DNA from: Hyphomicrobiales bacterium
Lineage (GTDB): Bacteria > Pseudomonadota > Alphaproteobacteria > Rhizobiales > Rhizobiaceae
Assembly (NCBI GenBank): GCA_021775455.1
Contig: JAJFHU010000008.1
Span: forward strand, 1 to 64,000
Length of the DNA stretch: 64,000 nt
Reading direction: 5' to 3'
Shown here: piece by piece, positions 27,106-37,330 of the stretch
Numbering within the stretch: the stretch's first letter is position 1
How the letters are laid out: each line of letters begins with the position of its first letter
Notes under the pieces: model-generated
Databases searched by the model: none
What the model was told of the DNA's origin: nothing
What the model saw: the letters and a program-made list of their open reading frames with translations, nothing else
Translations under genes and position numbers: made by a program

Positions 27106-28235
27106 AGACAAGCGAATTTTCCTTCGAAGTTCTGGCAACAGTTGGCAATGCGCGAACTGGCGTGATTACTACTTCTCGAGGTGAAATACGCACGCCCGCA
27201 TTCATGCCGGTGGGGACCGCTGGATCTGTAAAGGCCATGTATATGGATCAGGTTCGCGAGTTAGGCGCTGACATAATTTTGGGTAACACTTACCACCTGA
27301 TGTTGCGACCGGGTGCTGAGAGGGTAGCGAAATTAGGTGGTCTGCATAAGTTTTGTGGATGGTCCGGACCAATACTCACCGATTCAGGTGGATTTCAGGT
27401 AATGTCTTTGGCAAATTTGCGCAAGCTCACTGAGAACGGGGTGACATTCCAGTCGCATATTGACGGCACAAAATATGAGATGACCCCGGAGCGGTCTATT
27501 GAAATTCAGGGTATGCTAGGTTCTGACATCCAGATGCAGCTTGATGAGTGCATCGCACTGCCAGCCAAGGAAAAGGAAATCGCCCGTGCCATGGAACTTT
27601 CGCTCCGCTGGGCTGAGCGTTGTAAACATGCATTTGGCGATCAACCGGAAAAGGCGATGTACGGCATTGTCCAGGGGGGTAACAATACCAAATTGCGGCT
27701 GCAGTCAGCCGAGGCACTGGCTGCCATGGATCTGAAAGGATACTCTGTTGGAGGCCTTGCGGTAGGTGAGCCGCAACACGTCATGCTGGAAATGTTGGAC
27801 GCGACTTGTCCAGCATTGCCGACGGATAAACCAAGATACTTGATGGGTGTGGGTACGCCCGATGATATTCTTGAAAGCGTTGCGCGTGGTATTGATCAAT
27901 TTGATTGTGTAATGCCAACACGGGCAGGGCGGCATGGACAGGTTTTTACACGATTTGGCAAAATCAATTTGAAGAACGCCAGACATGCTGAAGATCCGCG
28001 CCCGCTGGATGAGCAATCCAGTTGCACGGCTGCGTGTGATTATTCCCGTGCCTACCTGCATCATCTGGTAAAGGCAAATGAACCACTGGCGGGCATGTTG
28101 CTTACCTGGAACAATCTTTGGTATTACCAGCATCTTATGTCCGGAGTTCGCAAAGCGGTTGCAGCAGGCAAGTATCAGGAATTTGTTGCCAGTACCAAGG
28201 CAGGGTGGAAAAAGGGAGACCTGCAACCCGCTTGA
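27102..28235 (+). CDS. tgt: tRNA-guanine transglycosylase
   Basis: Tgt exchanges guanine 34 of GUN-anticodon tRNAs for preQ1 in queuosine synthesis. The 377-residue protein shows [39 protein letters not shown] with the catalytic Asp, YGIVQGG, GLAVGE and a zinc site with cysteines in [17 protein letters not shown]. It overlaps queA by 4 bp and acts on the same pathway. Confidence 0.98.
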   Translation: MKTSEFSFEVLATVGNARTGVITTSRGEIRTPAFMPVGTAGSVKAMYMDQVRELGADIILGNTYHLMLRPGAERVAKLGGLHKFCGWSGPILTDSGGFQVMSLANLRKLTENGVTFQSHIDGTKYEMTPERSIEIQGMLGSDIQMQLDECIALPAKEKEIARAMELSLRWAERCKHAFGDQPEKAMYGIVQGGNNTKLRLQSAEALAAMDLKGYSVGGLAVGEPQHVMLEMLDATCPALPTDKPRYLMGVGTPDDILESVARGIDQFDCVMPTRAGRHGQVFTRFGKINLKNARHAEDPRPLDEQSSCTAACDYSRAYLHHLVKANEPLAGMLLTWNNLWYYQHLMSGVRKAVAAGKYQEFVASTKAGWKKGDLQPA

Positions 28236-28268
28236 ACAGTTGGTTGTAGACAATAGGGTGAAGTTGCG

Positions 28269-28814
28269 ATGAAAGTTCGAAAAACCGTATTCGTCAAAGA
28301 ATGCATAGAAACAGATGGCATGGGCAAGGCTTGTGACACAGTTACCCGGGTAGCCGCATTGGCAGTAGTTCAAAATCCATTTGCCGGAAAATTTGCAAAA
28401 GATTTGTCACCACTCTTCGATATGGGCGGTCAGCTTGGGAACCGACTGATGGGTGAAGCTGTAAAACTGCTAGCCAGCACTCCAATCAGCTACGGAAAAG
28501 CAGCAATTGTAGGTGTTGCAGGTGATCTGGAGCACGGTGGGGCAATGATACACCCCAAGCTGGGCAAGCCCATGAGAGCCGCGGTCGGAGGTGGTCAGGC
28601 ATTGATTCCGTCAAATGCAAAGGTTGCCGCGATGGGAACACCAATTGATTTGCCATTGGGACACAAGGATGAGGCCTGGTCGTTTAGCCATTTCGATACC
28701 ATGACCGTAATGATAGCTGACGCGCCACGACCTGATGAAATCGTCATGTGCATGGCGGTGTCAGACGGTGGAAGGCCAATTCCCCGTGTTGGTGATGGTC
28801 CTGTAATTGACTAG
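28269..28814 (+). CDS. Amino acid synthesis family protein (PF06684-type)
   Basis: A 181-residue protein matching the 'amino acid synthesis' family by layout: an N-terminal KVRKTVFVKECIETDG, AALAVVQNPFAGKF, ISYGKAAIVGVAGDLEHGGAMIHPKLG and a Gly-rich C-terminal half. The family's biochemical role is not established, although members often sit in catabolic clusters. It follows tgt by 33 bp, but a role in queuosine synthesis is unlikely. Confidence 0.8.
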   Translation: MKVRKTVFVKECIETDGMGKACDTVTRVAALAVVQNPFAGKFAKDLSPLFDMGGQLGNRLMGEAVKLLASTPISYGKAAIVGVAGDLEHGGAMIHPKLGKPMRAAVGGGQALIPSNAKVAAMGTPIDLPLGHKDEAWSFSHFDTMTVMIADAPRPDEIVMCMAVSDGGRPIPRVGDGPVID

Positions 28815-28825
28815 ACTGACCAGGG

Positions 28826-29263
28826 TCAGGTGGAAGCTCCCTTATAGGGTTCCATTTTTACGCCGGTGATTTTCCAGCTGCCATCGGGTTGTTTTTTCAG
28901 CGTGTAAACTGCCTGCCATTGCTTGCCGTTTTGATCCGTGGCCAGAACTTCCTGATAGATTTCACCGTACAGGAACGTGTTACGTCCGAAGCTATAAAAG
29001 TCAGGGTTGAACAATGGCTGGTAGCCACCCTTGACCATACTGATAAAGCGGTCTGCAGTTTTGAAAACACTGCGAATATTGGGTGCAGCGTGGGAAAATG
29101 CGCGGTCAAACTCGGAGCTTTGAAATGCTGATATTTGGTCCGATATTACTGCCTGGGTTTCTGTTTGATCTGTAGGACTGACATCTTCAGCAAACGCCGG
29201 GAATTGGACTACAAACAACAACATTATTGTCGTTACGGCAGTTTTCATAAATTGGAAAGTCAT
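28826..29263 (-). CDS. Exported DUF4864-type protein
   Basis: A 145-residue protein with a signal peptide ending near FPAFA (about residue 20). The mature domain has the DUF4864 pattern: ISAFQSSEFDRAFSHAAPNIRSVF, FISMVKGGYQPLFNP and a C-terminal WQAVYTLKKQPDGSWKITGV, a fold akin to NTF2-like proteins. The ATG is preceded by a strong AGGAGG. Convergent with the amino acid synthesis family gene. The function is unknown. Confidence 0.82.
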   Translation of the reverse strand: MTFQFMKTAVTTIMLLFVVQFPAFAEDVSPTDQTETQAVISDQISAFQSSEFDRAFSHAAPNIRSVFKTADRFISMVKGGYQPLFNPDFYSFGRNTFLYGEIYQEVLATDQNGKQWQAVYTLKKQPDGSWKITGVKMEPYKGAST

Positions 29264-29357
29264 CGCAGTTTCCTCCTGTCCATGTTTAAACATACGAGAA
29301 AATTGGATAAACAGATTATATTTTTACAAATATATTTTGCGAGCAAACGATATGAAG

Positions 29358-29603
29358 CTATCCGCCAGCCAGTAATGGAAGAACGTGAACCGTGCTTTCC
29401 GGCTTGATTTCTGCAAACCAGTTGTCTCGATATATCGCCCCGTCAATGGCAAAAGAAACCCCGACATCAAGACGTGATTTCATGGCAGGATAGGATTTTT
29501 CCAGCTCTTTCAGCAGTTCACGGACGGTTTTTGCCTCGCTTTCAAACTCGGTTTCACCGTCCGTGAAGCCTTTTAATCCACCCCATAGGATGATTTTGGC
29601 CAT
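29358..29603 (-). CDS. MoaD/ThiS-family sulfur carrier protein
   Basis: An 81-residue beta-grasp protein ending in the double glycine (LLAGG) that MoaD/ThiS proteins use for adenylation and thiocarboxylation. Other features are an N-terminal strand, TVRELLKELEKSYP and SFAIDGAIYRDNW. It starts 14 bp after the molybdenum-hydroxylase catalytic subunit and is thus the last gene of that operon. The context suggests a sulfur donor dedicated to its cofactor, or a sulfur carrier for another step. Confidence 0.82.
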   Translation of the reverse strand: MAKIILWGGLKGFTDGETEFESEAKTVRELLKELEKSYPAMKSRLDVGVSFAIDGAIYRDNWFAEIKPESTVHVLPLLAGG

Positions 29604-29617
29604 ATTAGCCTCAACGT

Positions 29618-31882
29618 TTATTCCGCTGCTTCGGCAATCAAGACTGAATCCAGCGCTTCCAATACTTTTGGTGGCGACATTGGAATGCTCGTCATGCGAA
29701 CGCCTGCTGCTGCAGAAATAGCATTTGCAACCGTTGCCAACGGTGGAACAATTGAAGTTTCACCAACACCTCGGACGCCGTAGGGATGGCCGGGATTCGG
29801 CACTTCAAGAATTACTGCGTCAATCATCGGCAAATCAGATGCAACAGGAATGCGATAATCCAGGAAGCCTGCATTTTGAAGTTGGCCATCTTTGTTATAG
29901 ATGTATTCTTCATTCAGGGCCCAACCAATTCCCTGAACCGCTCCACCCTGGAATTGTCCTTCAACATAGGATGGGTGGATTGCCTTGCCGGCGTCCTGGA
30001 ACACAGTATAGCGCTTGATTTCCGCCCGCCCTGTTTCCGGATCCATTTCTACATCAGCAATATGGGTTGAGAAACTCACCCCAGCACCGTCAGCGTTGAT
30101 CTCATAATGACCGGCAATCGGGCCACCCGTATTGGCTGCTGATGCAGCAATATCCTTCAGCGACAAGGGTTCGAAGTCCCCTGCATTCGAACTCACCGGT
30201 TTGGCGTGTCCGTCTTCCCAGACGACTGCATCTGAGGGAATGCCCCAGGTTTTCGCCGCACGCTCACACATGATTTTCGCTGCATTTCGCGCCGCCTCGA
30301 TTGCGGCGAGCCCGGTCGCGAAGGTAACGCGACTTCCATCGGTCACATCATTAAATCCGAGCGTTGCCGTATCGGCGATCAAGGCACGAACCTGGCTGTA
30401 TTCAATGCCCAATTCTTCAGCCACCATTTGGCTGATTGAAGCACGGGAACCGCCGATATCCGGTGTGCCGACTGCCACACCAACTGTTCCATCTGCGTTT
30501 ACTGTAAGTGAGACGCTTGTCTGACCGCCAAAGTTGAACCAAAATCCACAGGCTATTCCCCGGCCCTGATTTGGCCCGAGTGGAGCAGAGTAATGCGGAT
30601 GATTCTTTGCAGCTTCCAGTGTGCGTATCAGACCAATGTCACTATAAACCGGACCGAAGGAGGCCTTCGTCCCTGCCGCGGCCGCATTTTTCAAACGCAG
30701 ATCAATTGGATCCATGCGGAGTTTACCGGCAATCTCGTCAACGACACTTTCGATTGCAAACGCTGCCATTGGTGCACCCGGAGCGCGATAGGCAGCCTGT
30801 TTTGGCCGGTTTGCCACCACATCCCAACCGATTGTCTTAACGTTTTCAAGGTTGTAACAGGCAAATGCAGACATTGCACCGAATTCAACGGGGGAGCCTG
30901 GATAAGCGCCACCCTGGTAGCGAAGATCGGCAAATGCAGCGGTAATGGTGCCGTCATTTTTCACGCCGATTTTAACATCAATACTTGAACTGGAAGTCGG
31001 GCCAGATGCCCGGAATACTTCATTTCGTGACATGACGATCTTCACCGGGCGACCTGATTTGCGAGCCAGTGCCAATGCGACCGGTTCAATGAACACTGTA
31101 GTCTTGCCGCCGAACCCACCGCCAATTTCAGATGCGGTTACACGCAATTGAGATTCGTCCAGACCCAACAGATCAGCACAAAGCTCACGAACGTAATAGT
31201 GTCCCTGCGTGCAACACCAAAGCTCGCCACGGCCATCACGGCCAAGATTGGCCAAACATGCGTGGGGCTCAATGTAGCCTTGGTGGGTTGCTTCAGTCGT
31301 GAAGCTTCGTTCAACAATCAAATCGGCCTGTTTGAAACCCGCATCAACATCGCCATGACCAAATTCATGTCGCTGCGCGATGTTGGTTGGCTTTCGGGAT
31401 TTTTTCTCTAATCCTTCAGTTTGCATGCCATCATGCAAAATTGGAGCATCTGCTCCCATCGCCATATCTACATCGGTGACAGCAGGCAGTACTTTGTAGG
31501 TGACCTTGATAAGCTTCATTGCCTTGCGTGCAACGGAGGGACTTGTTGCCGCGACCGCTGCAACAGCGTGGCCATCATACAGAGCTTTTTCGCCAGCCAT
31601 GCAATTGTCCAGAACGTCAGTATTATCAACATCCTTGGCAAAATCGGTGCGCGTCACAACCGCATGTACGCCTTCAAGCTTCTCAGCCTGTTTTGTGTCA
31701 ATCTTCTTGATTATTGCATGGGCGTGGGGGCTTCGTAAAATTGCGCCATGCAACATTCCCGGCGCTGTAACATCCGCCCCAAACTGAGCTTTGCCGGTTA
31801 CTTTGTCCAGTCCATCAGGGCGAAGTGGGCGGGTGCCCACAACCTTGAATTCGCGGGATTCAAATCGGTCATTGCTACTCAT
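29618..31882 (-). CDS. Molybdenum hydroxylase, catalytic (molybdopterin) subunit
   Basis: A 754-residue large subunit of the xanthine dehydrogenase/aldehyde oxidase family. Visible are TRPLRPDGLDKVTGKAQFGAD at the start, the cofactor loop EIGGGFGGK, AYRAPGAP (the xanthine-dehydrogenase type, not the AYxCSFR of form I CO dehydrogenase) and the active-site Glu in GVGETSIVPPL. The substrate is unknown: purines, N-heterocycles or aldehydes are all possible. The gene overlaps the iron-sulfur subunit by 4 bp. Co-location with carnitine genes is notable. Confidence 0.94.
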   Translation of the reverse strand: MSSNDRFESREFKVVGTRPLRPDGLDKVTGKAQFGADVTAPGMLHGAILRSPHAHAIIKKIDTKQAEKLEGVHAVVTRTDFAKDVDNTDVLDNCMAGEKALYDGHAVAAVAATSPSVARKAMKLIKVTYKVLPAVTDVDMAMGADAPILHDGMQTEGLEKKSRKPTNIAQRHEFGHGDVDAGFKQADLIVERSFTTEATHQGYIEPHACLANLGRDGRGELWCCTQGHYYVRELCADLLGLDESQLRVTASEIGGGFGGKTTVFIEPVALALARKSGRPVKIVMSRNEVFRASGPTSSSSIDVKIGVKNDGTITAAFADLRYQGGAYPGSPVEFGAMSAFACYNLENVKTIGWDVVANRPKQAAYRAPGAPMAAFAIESVVDEIAGKLRMDPIDLRLKNAAAAGTKASFGPVYSDIGLIRTLEAAKNHPHYSAPLGPNQGRGIACGFWFNFGGQTSVSLTVNADGTVGVAVGTPDIGGSRASISQMVAEELGIEYSQVRALIADTATLGFNDVTDGSRVTFATGLAAIEAARNAAKIMCERAAKTWGIPSDAVVWEDGHAKPVSSNAGDFEPLSLKDIAASAANTGGPIAGHYEINADGAGVSFSTHIADVEMDPETGRAEIKRYTVFQDAGKAIHPSYVEGQFQGGAVQGIGWALNEEYIYNKDGQLQNAGFLDYRIPVASDLPMIDAVILEVPNPGHPYGVRGVGETSIVPPLATVANAISAAAGVRMTSIPMSPPKVLEALDSVLIAEAAE

Positions 31883-32373
31883 GATTTTTTACCCTTTCTT
31901 TTGCCCTTCATTTCCTTTGCAGTGTCCATCACTGCACGTATGATTTTGTCATAACCTGTACAGCGGCAAAGGTTTCCGGCCAGCCAGTAGCGGATTTCTG
32001 TTTCAGTTGGTGACGGATTTTTTTCCAGCAGTGATTTCGCCGCCACCAGAAATCCCGGAGTACACACACCACACTGAAGTGCTGCATGTTCGAGGAATTT
32101 TTCCTGCAACGGATGTAATTTCTCACCCTCAGCCATTCCTTCGATAGTGTCGATTTTTCGGCCATCGGCTTCTGCTCCAAGAGCGAGGCAGGCGCAAACC
32201 AATCGACCGTCAATAGTAACAGAACATGCACCACAATCGCCTGAACCGCAGCCTTCCTTGGTACCTGTGAGACTTAGACGATCTCGCAATACATCAAGCA
32301 AGGTATCATCCGGTTCGCACAGATATTCGACCGGATCACCGTTGATCGTAGTTGAAACGTGAATCTGGCTCAT
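31879..32373 (-). CDS. Molybdenum hydroxylase, [2Fe-2S] subunit
   Basis: A 164-residue small subunit. The N-terminal plant-type ferredoxin motif is GCGSGDCGACSV and the C-terminal helical domain has QCGVCTPGF and NLCRCTGYDKI, providing two [2Fe-2S] clusters that carry electrons from molybdenum to FAD. It overlaps its neighbours by 4 bp on both sides, indicating a translationally coupled three-subunit complex. The C-terminus is lysine-rich. Confidence 0.96.
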   Translation of the reverse strand: MSQIHVSTTINGDPVEYLCEPDDTLLDVLRDRLSLTGTKEGCGSGDCGACSVTIDGRLVCACLALGAEADGRKIDTIEGMAEGEKLHPLQEKFLEHAALQCGVCTPGFLVAAKSLLEKNPSPTETEIRYWLAGNLCRCTGYDKIIRAVMDTAKEMKGKRKGKKS

Positions 32374-33248
32374 TTCTTACCCTTTTTTTCTGTGGTCATT
32401 GCTCGCTCTGCAGCAATGATTGCTGCACGGCGAGCCAATACACCAGAAACTTTTTTGCGAAAATCAACCGTTCCGCGTTTATCATCAATTGGCTTGGCGG
32501 CCGCAGATGCCGCCGCTGCAAATTTTTCAAGTGTCTCTTCATCCAGATTGCTGCCAATCAGGATTTTAGCTGCCCTTTCAACCAACAGAACTTTTGCGGC
32601 GACTGCACCCAGAGACAGCCGCGCATCGCTACATTTTCCATTCTTGTCGAGTGTCAAGCTCACGCCCGCACCAACCACGGCAATGTCCATTTCAGTTCTT
32701 GGAATAAACCGTAAATAAGCGTCCCCAGAACGCTTCTTGCGTGAAGGCAGAAAAATAGATTCGACAAATTCACCTCGTTTCAAGGTGGTTTTACCTGGCC
32801 CGGTGGTCATCTTGATTACCGGGACATCACGGCCCTTCTTGGGTCCGACCACGCGTGCAACAGCGTCAGCAGCAACGAGTGCAGGGACACAATCGGCTGC
32901 CGGTGATGCATTACACAGGTTCCCTGCCATGGTAGCCCGGCCTTGCACCTGCGTAGAACCAATCAAATTTGTAGCTTCAACTACACCGGGCCATAGTGCG
33001 CATAATTCTTCATGCTCTTCCATTTCCGCACCGCTTACCGCAGCACCGACGCGAAATCCGCCTTTTTCCTTCTTGATTCTTTTAAGCGCGTCGATACGTT
33101 TGATATCGACCACCAAATCCGGCTCAATCATGCCGCTTTTCATTTGCACGATCAAGTCAGTGCCGCCGGCCAGAATTCTTGCCAAACCTTTTTCTTTTGC
33201 CAATAGCTTTGCTGCTTCTGACACACTAGTTGGAGCTTCATATCTCAT
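32370..33248 (-). CDS. Molybdenum hydroxylase, FAD-binding subunit
   Basis: A 292-residue medium subunit (CoxM type), started at the ATG giving MRYEAPTSVSEA. The FAD-binding loop is ARILAGGTDLIVQMK, and TMAGNLCNASPAADC is the second family motif. It passes electrons from the iron-sulfur subunit to an acceptor. It is separated from the upstream acyl-CoA synthetase by 81 bp and overlaps the [2Fe-2S] subunit by 4 bp. Confidence 0.95.
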   Translation of the reverse strand: MRYEAPTSVSEAAKLLAKEKGLARILAGGTDLIVQMKSGMIEPDLVVDIKRIDALKRIKKEKGGFRVGAAVSGAEMEEHEELCALWPGVVEATNLIGSTQVQGRATMAGNLCNASPAADCVPALVAADAVARVVGPKKGRDVPVIKMTTGPGKTTLKRGEFVESIFLPSRKKRSGDAYLRFIPRTEMDIAVVGAGVSLTLDKNGKCSDARLSLGAVAAKVLLVERAAKILIGSNLDEETLEKFAAAASAAAKPIDDKRGTVDFRKKVSGVLARRAAIIAAERAMTTEKKGKK

Positions 33249-33329
33249 AAGCTGATTGGTCCTCACAATACATAAAGCCTGCGAATGCGCAGGCAATGAA
33301 TCCAGTTACATGATGGTGCCTTGTGAAAT

Positions 33330-35423
33330 TTAGCGCAAGTGAATTAATGCATCAATTGCGCAAATGTCGCTCCTTAAAACCAACAACGGATTAATTTCGA
33401 TTTCTTCCACGCCAATTTTGCCATTGCAGAAATCGTCCGACAGTTCTGCAAGCGCAGTCACAAGTCGCAATTTGTCGGTACCGGGCCCTTTGCGATATCC
33501 ATCCAGTAGTTTTTTACTTCGAAGCGTACCGAGCGCTTCCAGAATATCCTGATGAGTAGCGGGTAACAAGATTGTTTTTGTGTCTCGCTGCAACTCGACC
33601 AGAATTCCTCCACTGGCAATCGTCATGGCAGCGCCGAACTGTTTGTCAAAGCGAAGGCTCACCATCAATTCGCAAATCGCATCCGAAATCATGTGCTCGA
33701 CCAAAAATCGATCGGTGACCGCTTCGCTGTTGTATGTGGTTACGCTGTCAATCATTTGATCAATTGCCTGGACAACCTCATCTGGTGACATCAGGTTCAG
33801 CTTTACAGCACCAGCTTCGGTTTTGTGGGGAAGGGCGAGACTGACCATTTTCACGGATACGGGAAAATGTGCATCAGCTACGGTTTGCATTGCGTTTGCC
33901 TGGGTTGTCAGCAAGCCTTCGGGCACGGGGATCCCGAAAGATTTGAGTAATTGCTTTGCCGCAACTTCATCAAGTGAGCGCAACTCAACAGATTCAATAT
34001 CTCCGGACGGAGCGTTTACAAGAATACCCGGGGGAGAATCCAATATATTGTTGCGTCGACGCCCGTACCAGGCCGCCGCAGATATGGCGTTTAGCGCTTC
34101 ATGAATTCCCTGCCCAGGTGTCACACCGTTACGGACAAGATAATCACGAACATCTTCGTCTAGATTTTCTGGTAAGCTTGAGCAGACGCATGCAGGGATT
34201 CCGCCATCCCTGGTAGCTTCCACAAACGATTGTGTGTCGTTGAAATAAGACGGTCGGGATTCATCCAGATTTGGAAGGGGATAATCCTGTACAATGATGG
34301 CAACATCCACAGTATCGCTACATGCGGTTTTGAAAACCGGAGGAATCCTTTCCCGGTCACCCCAGATCGGCGTTGTGTAGTCCAGTGGATTGGACACAGT
34401 CGCTATGTCTGGCAGTAGCGCACGTAATTTATTGGCGGTTTCACATTCAAATTGCGGAAAGGACAAATCAATTTTTTCAGCGTGGTCGGCGAGCATAGTT
34501 GCCCCGCCGCCAGAGCAGGTAAATCCAACAAGGCTGTTACCTTTGGGTATTCCCGAGACCGTAACGAATTTCAGCGTTTCTAGCATTTCGGATGGATTTG
34601 ATACGCGAATGATTCCATATCGATGAAAAAGCGCGTCATACAATTCATCTGAACCGGACAAGGACCCTGTATGACTAACGGTCAACTTCTGGCCGATTTT
34701 GGAGGAGCCGGTTTTTAGGGCGACAATCGGTATTCCGAGCGAAACGGCCTTCAAGGCAGATTCTGCAAATCGCGGGACGTTAGTCAAACCTTCAATATGC
34801 AATCCAATTGCGCGAACCTCATCGTGCTCACACAAAACATTGACAAAATCCTCCAACTGCAAAACAGACTGATTTCCCGCCGAAATCATGTGTGTCAATG
34901 GAATTGACCGCTGGCTCATCGTCAAGTCGGAGGAGAGCATTCCCGATTGGGTAATGATGGCCGCACCAAATCCGGGAAATGAACCACCATGGGCAAATGG
35001 CCATAACGCCACCCGGTCGACGTAATTGATCATGCCGTAGCAATTCGGTCCGATCAGCGCCATATCACCGGTGGCTTTTACAAGGGCGGCTTCCTTTTCT
35101 GTGTCGCCTGTTTCAGAAAACCCGGCGGTATAGCAAACCACGCCTCCGGCGCCCGCATCATTGAGTTCTTTCAATACTTCGATTGCCACGTCTGAAGGCA
35201 CCGCCAGAAATACTGCGTCAGGAGGTTCGGGAAGATCGGCAATCGACGCGAAACAGGAGATTCCGTGGATTTCCGCCCGGCGAGGATTGACTGGCCAGAT
35301 CGGTCCAGTAAATCCTGCGCGTTGGCACTCCTTTATGGCAACCTCAGCGTCTCGCCCACCAATAACCGCAACATGCTTCGGTTTTAACAATCGTTCGAAG
35401 TTTTTGCGCCGCTTTGGGGTCAT
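33330..35423 (-). CDS. NDP-forming acyl-CoA synthetase (acetate-CoA ligase family)
   Basis: A 697-residue fused synthetase. The N-terminal CoA-binding domain (KHVAVIGGRDAEVAIKEC, LIGPNCYGMINY) is followed by the succinyl-CoA-ligase-like domain with SHTGSLSGSDELYDALF (the phosphorylated His), and then an ATP-grasp domain from about residue 470 (LLKSFGIPVPEG, VSVKMVSLALPHKTEAGAV). The reaction acid + ATP + CoA = acyl-CoA + ADP + Pi is reversible. In a carnitine operon it could activate carnitine or crotonobetaine, or harvest ATP from betainyl-CoA. Confidence 0.9.
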   Translation of the reverse strand: MTPKRRKNFERLLKPKHVAVIGGRDAEVAIKECQRAGFTGPIWPVNPRRAEIHGISCFASIADLPEPPDAVFLAVPSDVAIEVLKELNDAGAGGVVCYTAGFSETGDTEKEAALVKATGDMALIGPNCYGMINYVDRVALWPFAHGGSFPGFGAAIITQSGMLSSDLTMSQRSIPLTHMISAGNQSVLQLEDFVNVLCEHDEVRAIGLHIEGLTNVPRFAESALKAVSLGIPIVALKTGSSKIGQKLTVSHTGSLSGSDELYDALFHRYGIIRVSNPSEMLETLKFVTVSGIPKGNSLVGFTCSGGGATMLADHAEKIDLSFPQFECETANKLRALLPDIATVSNPLDYTTPIWGDRERIPPVFKTACSDTVDVAIIVQDYPLPNLDESRPSYFNDTQSFVEATRDGGIPACVCSSLPENLDEDVRDYLVRNGVTPGQGIHEALNAISAAAWYGRRRNNILDSPPGILVNAPSGDIESVELRSLDEVAAKQLLKSFGIPVPEGLLTTQANAMQTVADAHFPVSVKMVSLALPHKTEAGAVKLNLMSPDEVVQAIDQMIDSVTTYNSEAVTDRFLVEHMISDAICELMVSLRFDKQFGAAMTIASGGILVELQRDTKTILLPATHQDILEALGTLRSKKLLDGYRKGPGTDKLRLVTALAELSDDFCNGKIGVEEIEINPLLVLRSDICAIDALIHLR

Positions 35424-35470
35424 CTTTTAGTTGTAATCATTGTTTTTGAACTACCTGTGTACCGATGATG

Positions 35471-36355
35471 TTACGCGCCTCTTAGTTGAAGTTTCTTGCG
35501 CGCTTCTGCTGGTGTCAAAACCCTTGCACCTAGCTTTTCGATAATTTCCACCACGCGCTCCACAAGTTGCCCGTTTGTAGCGAGTACGCCGCGGTCGAGA
35601 TAGAGATTGTCTTCCAGCCCAACCCGCACATTACCTCCCATAACAACGGCGGCTGCCGCCATCGGCATTTGCATCCGGGATATGCCAAAACTCGCCCAAC
35701 TTGCACCGGTGGGTAATTCGTCTTTCATGACTTTCATTGTGTCTACGCTTTGGTCGGCTCCCCAGGGAATTCCAAGGCAAATCTGAAACATTGGTGGTTC
35801 GGCAATCAGTCCTTCAGAAATCATTTGTTTTGCAAAGCGGATGTGACCCAACTCAAAGACTTCCAGTTCCGGCTTTACACCCCATTCTTTTGTGAGCTCA
35901 GCCATCTTGCGGAGAGTGGGTGGGGTAGAGATGTAAATTTCATCTCCATCGCCAAAGTTGAGTGTTCCGCAATCGAGGCTGCAAATCTCGGGAAGACAGT
36001 CCTTTACATGGGCCAGGCGCTCAATAGGACCAATCATGTCTGTTCCGGGCCCAGGCATTGCTGGATTATCCTTGTCCGGCACCCAGTCGCCACCCATTCC
36101 AGCGGTTAGATTTATGACAACATCGGTGTCACTATCGCGAATACGATCAACGACTTCGCGAAAGAGTTCCGGGTCGCGGGAACCCTTGCCGGTCTCCGGA
36201 TCGCGCACATGACAGTGGGCAATTGCTGCTCCAGCCTTGGCAGATTCAATTGCTGCGTCGGCGATTTCCTTCGGTGTGACGGGAACACCGGGGTGACGTT
36301 CGGTAGTAGCACCGGCACCGGTTACCGCGCAGGTAACAACAACTTCATAGTTCAT
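35471..36355 (-). CDS. BKACE-family 3-keto acid cleavage enzyme
   Basis: A 294-residue beta-keto acid cleavage enzyme. Family features are [10 protein letters not shown] at the N-terminus, [21 protein letters not shown] (zinc-ligand histidines), [19 protein letters not shown] and an Asp/Glu-rich C-terminal half. BKACE enzymes condense a 3-keto acid with acetyl-CoA to give acetoacetate and a new CoA ester. Directly next to a carnitine dehydrogenase, the expected substrate is 3-dehydrocarnitine, giving betainyl-CoA. A strong ribosome-binding site (GGAGAAG) precedes the ATG. Confidence 0.92.
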   Translation of the reverse strand: MNYEVVVTCAVTGAGATTERHPGVPVTPKEIADAAIESAKAGAAIAHCHVRDPETGKGSRDPELFREVVDRIRDSDTDVVINLTAGMGGDWVPDKDNPAMPGPGTDMIGPIERLAHVKDCLPEICSLDCGTLNFGDGDEIYISTPPTLRKMAELTKEWGVKPELEVFELGHIRFAKQMISEGLIAEPPMFQICLGIPWGADQSVDTMKVMKDELPTGASWASFGISRMQMPMAAAAVVMGGNVRVGLEDNLYLDRGVLATNGQLVERVVEIIEKLGARVLTPAEARKKLQLRGA

Positions 36356-36377
36356 ATGGCTTCTCCAAAAATTCTGA

Positions 36378-37328
36378 TTATTTGGTACGAGCAGCTTTGA
36401 CGCCCTTCAAGATTTCAACAATTCCGCGATCGCGTTCCGCTGCCAACTCGGTGAAATGGCGGGTTCCGGCGATATCGTTGCATCCGTTTACCATTGCATC
36501 GCGGAGTTCTTTGGTAAGTTCTGGTGCTTCAAGACGGGTCCATGGTAGTTTCAACGCCGGACCAAACTGATCGAGATTGGTGGCCATGCCGCCTTCACCG
36601 CAGGCAATGTGAAACGCCATGCATTGCCCGAACATGGCCATGCGTGGGGCAGGGCCGTTGATAAGGGCTGAATCAATCTGTTCCGGTGTGGCTTCGCCAT
36701 TTGCAACCATGTGCAGGGCTTCGCGCCACAATGCTTCCTGCAACCGTGTGGCTACAAATCCCGGAATTTCCTTATTCATGACAAGTGGCGCTTTGCCAGC
36801 CAACTCGTAGAAGTCAGCCGCCCATTGCACCGTTTCGGTGCTGCTTTTCTTCCCACCCACTATTTCCACTAGTGGTAAAAGATAGGGCGGATTGAATGGA
36901 TGCCCGACTACAGTGCGTTCCGGTGTTCGGCATTTGGCCTGTATATCGGTCATGGTAATCCCAGAGGTGGAGGATGCGATGACAACTTCTTCGGGCACAA
37001 TGTCTCCGAGCTTTTCATACAAGTCCTGCTTTAGTGGCAGTATTTCTGGCGCGCTTTCTTGAATAAAACCGGCATTGTGAACTGCTGCTTCCAAATCAGT
37101 CGTGATGGTCAGGCGGTCCCTCGATGCTCCGTCTGCAAGGCCAAGAGCTTCAAGGCTTGTCCATGCTGTATCGATAATGTCGTGGAAAATCCGGGTTTCG
37201 CTTTCGTCGTGAAGATAACTGACAACGTCATAGCCGCGTGCCAGAAAGTGGGCTGTCCATCCTCCTCCGATTGGCCCGCCACCAATACTGGTCACTTGGG
37301 AAACTTTTGTCGGATTTTGGTACCTCAT
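36378..37328 (-). CDS. L-carnitine dehydrogenase-like 3-hydroxyacyl dehydrogenase
   Basis: A 316-residue member of the 3-hydroxyacyl-CoA dehydrogenase superfamily. The N-terminal Rossmann loop is [18 protein letters not shown], followed by IQESAPE, SSTSGI and [17 protein letters not shown] with the catalytic His-Glu region. Length and the BKACE neighbour fit NAD-dependent carnitine 3-dehydrogenase (LcdH). Some carnitine dehydrogenases carry a C-terminal thioesterase domain for betainyl-CoA; this one does not. Confidence 0.9.
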   Translation of the reverse strand: MRYQNPTKVSQVTSIGGGPIGGGWTAHFLARGYDVVSYLHDESETRIFHDIIDTAWTSLEALGLADGASRDRLTITTDLEAAVHNAGFIQESAPEILPLKQDLYEKLGDIVPEEVVIASSTSGITMTDIQAKCRTPERTVVGHPFNPPYLLPLVEIVGGKKSSTETVQWAADFYELAGKAPLVMNKEIPGFVATRLQEALWREALHMVANGEATPEQIDSALINGPAPRMAMFGQCMAFHIACGEGGMATNLDQFGPALKLPWTRLEAPELTKELRDAMVNGCNDIAGTRHFTELAAERDRGIVEILKGVKAARTK

Positions 37329-37330
37329 GT

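Noticed and set aside
28813-28832. A copy of the 41.6-kb palindrome near the end of the amino acid synthesis family gene
   Set aside because: Only the short CCAGGGTCAGG stretch matches; there is no second arm.
29618-33248. Carbon monoxide dehydrogenase (form I)
   Set aside because: The three-subunit order fits, but the catalytic subunit has AYRAPGAP rather than the AYxCSFR active-site loop.
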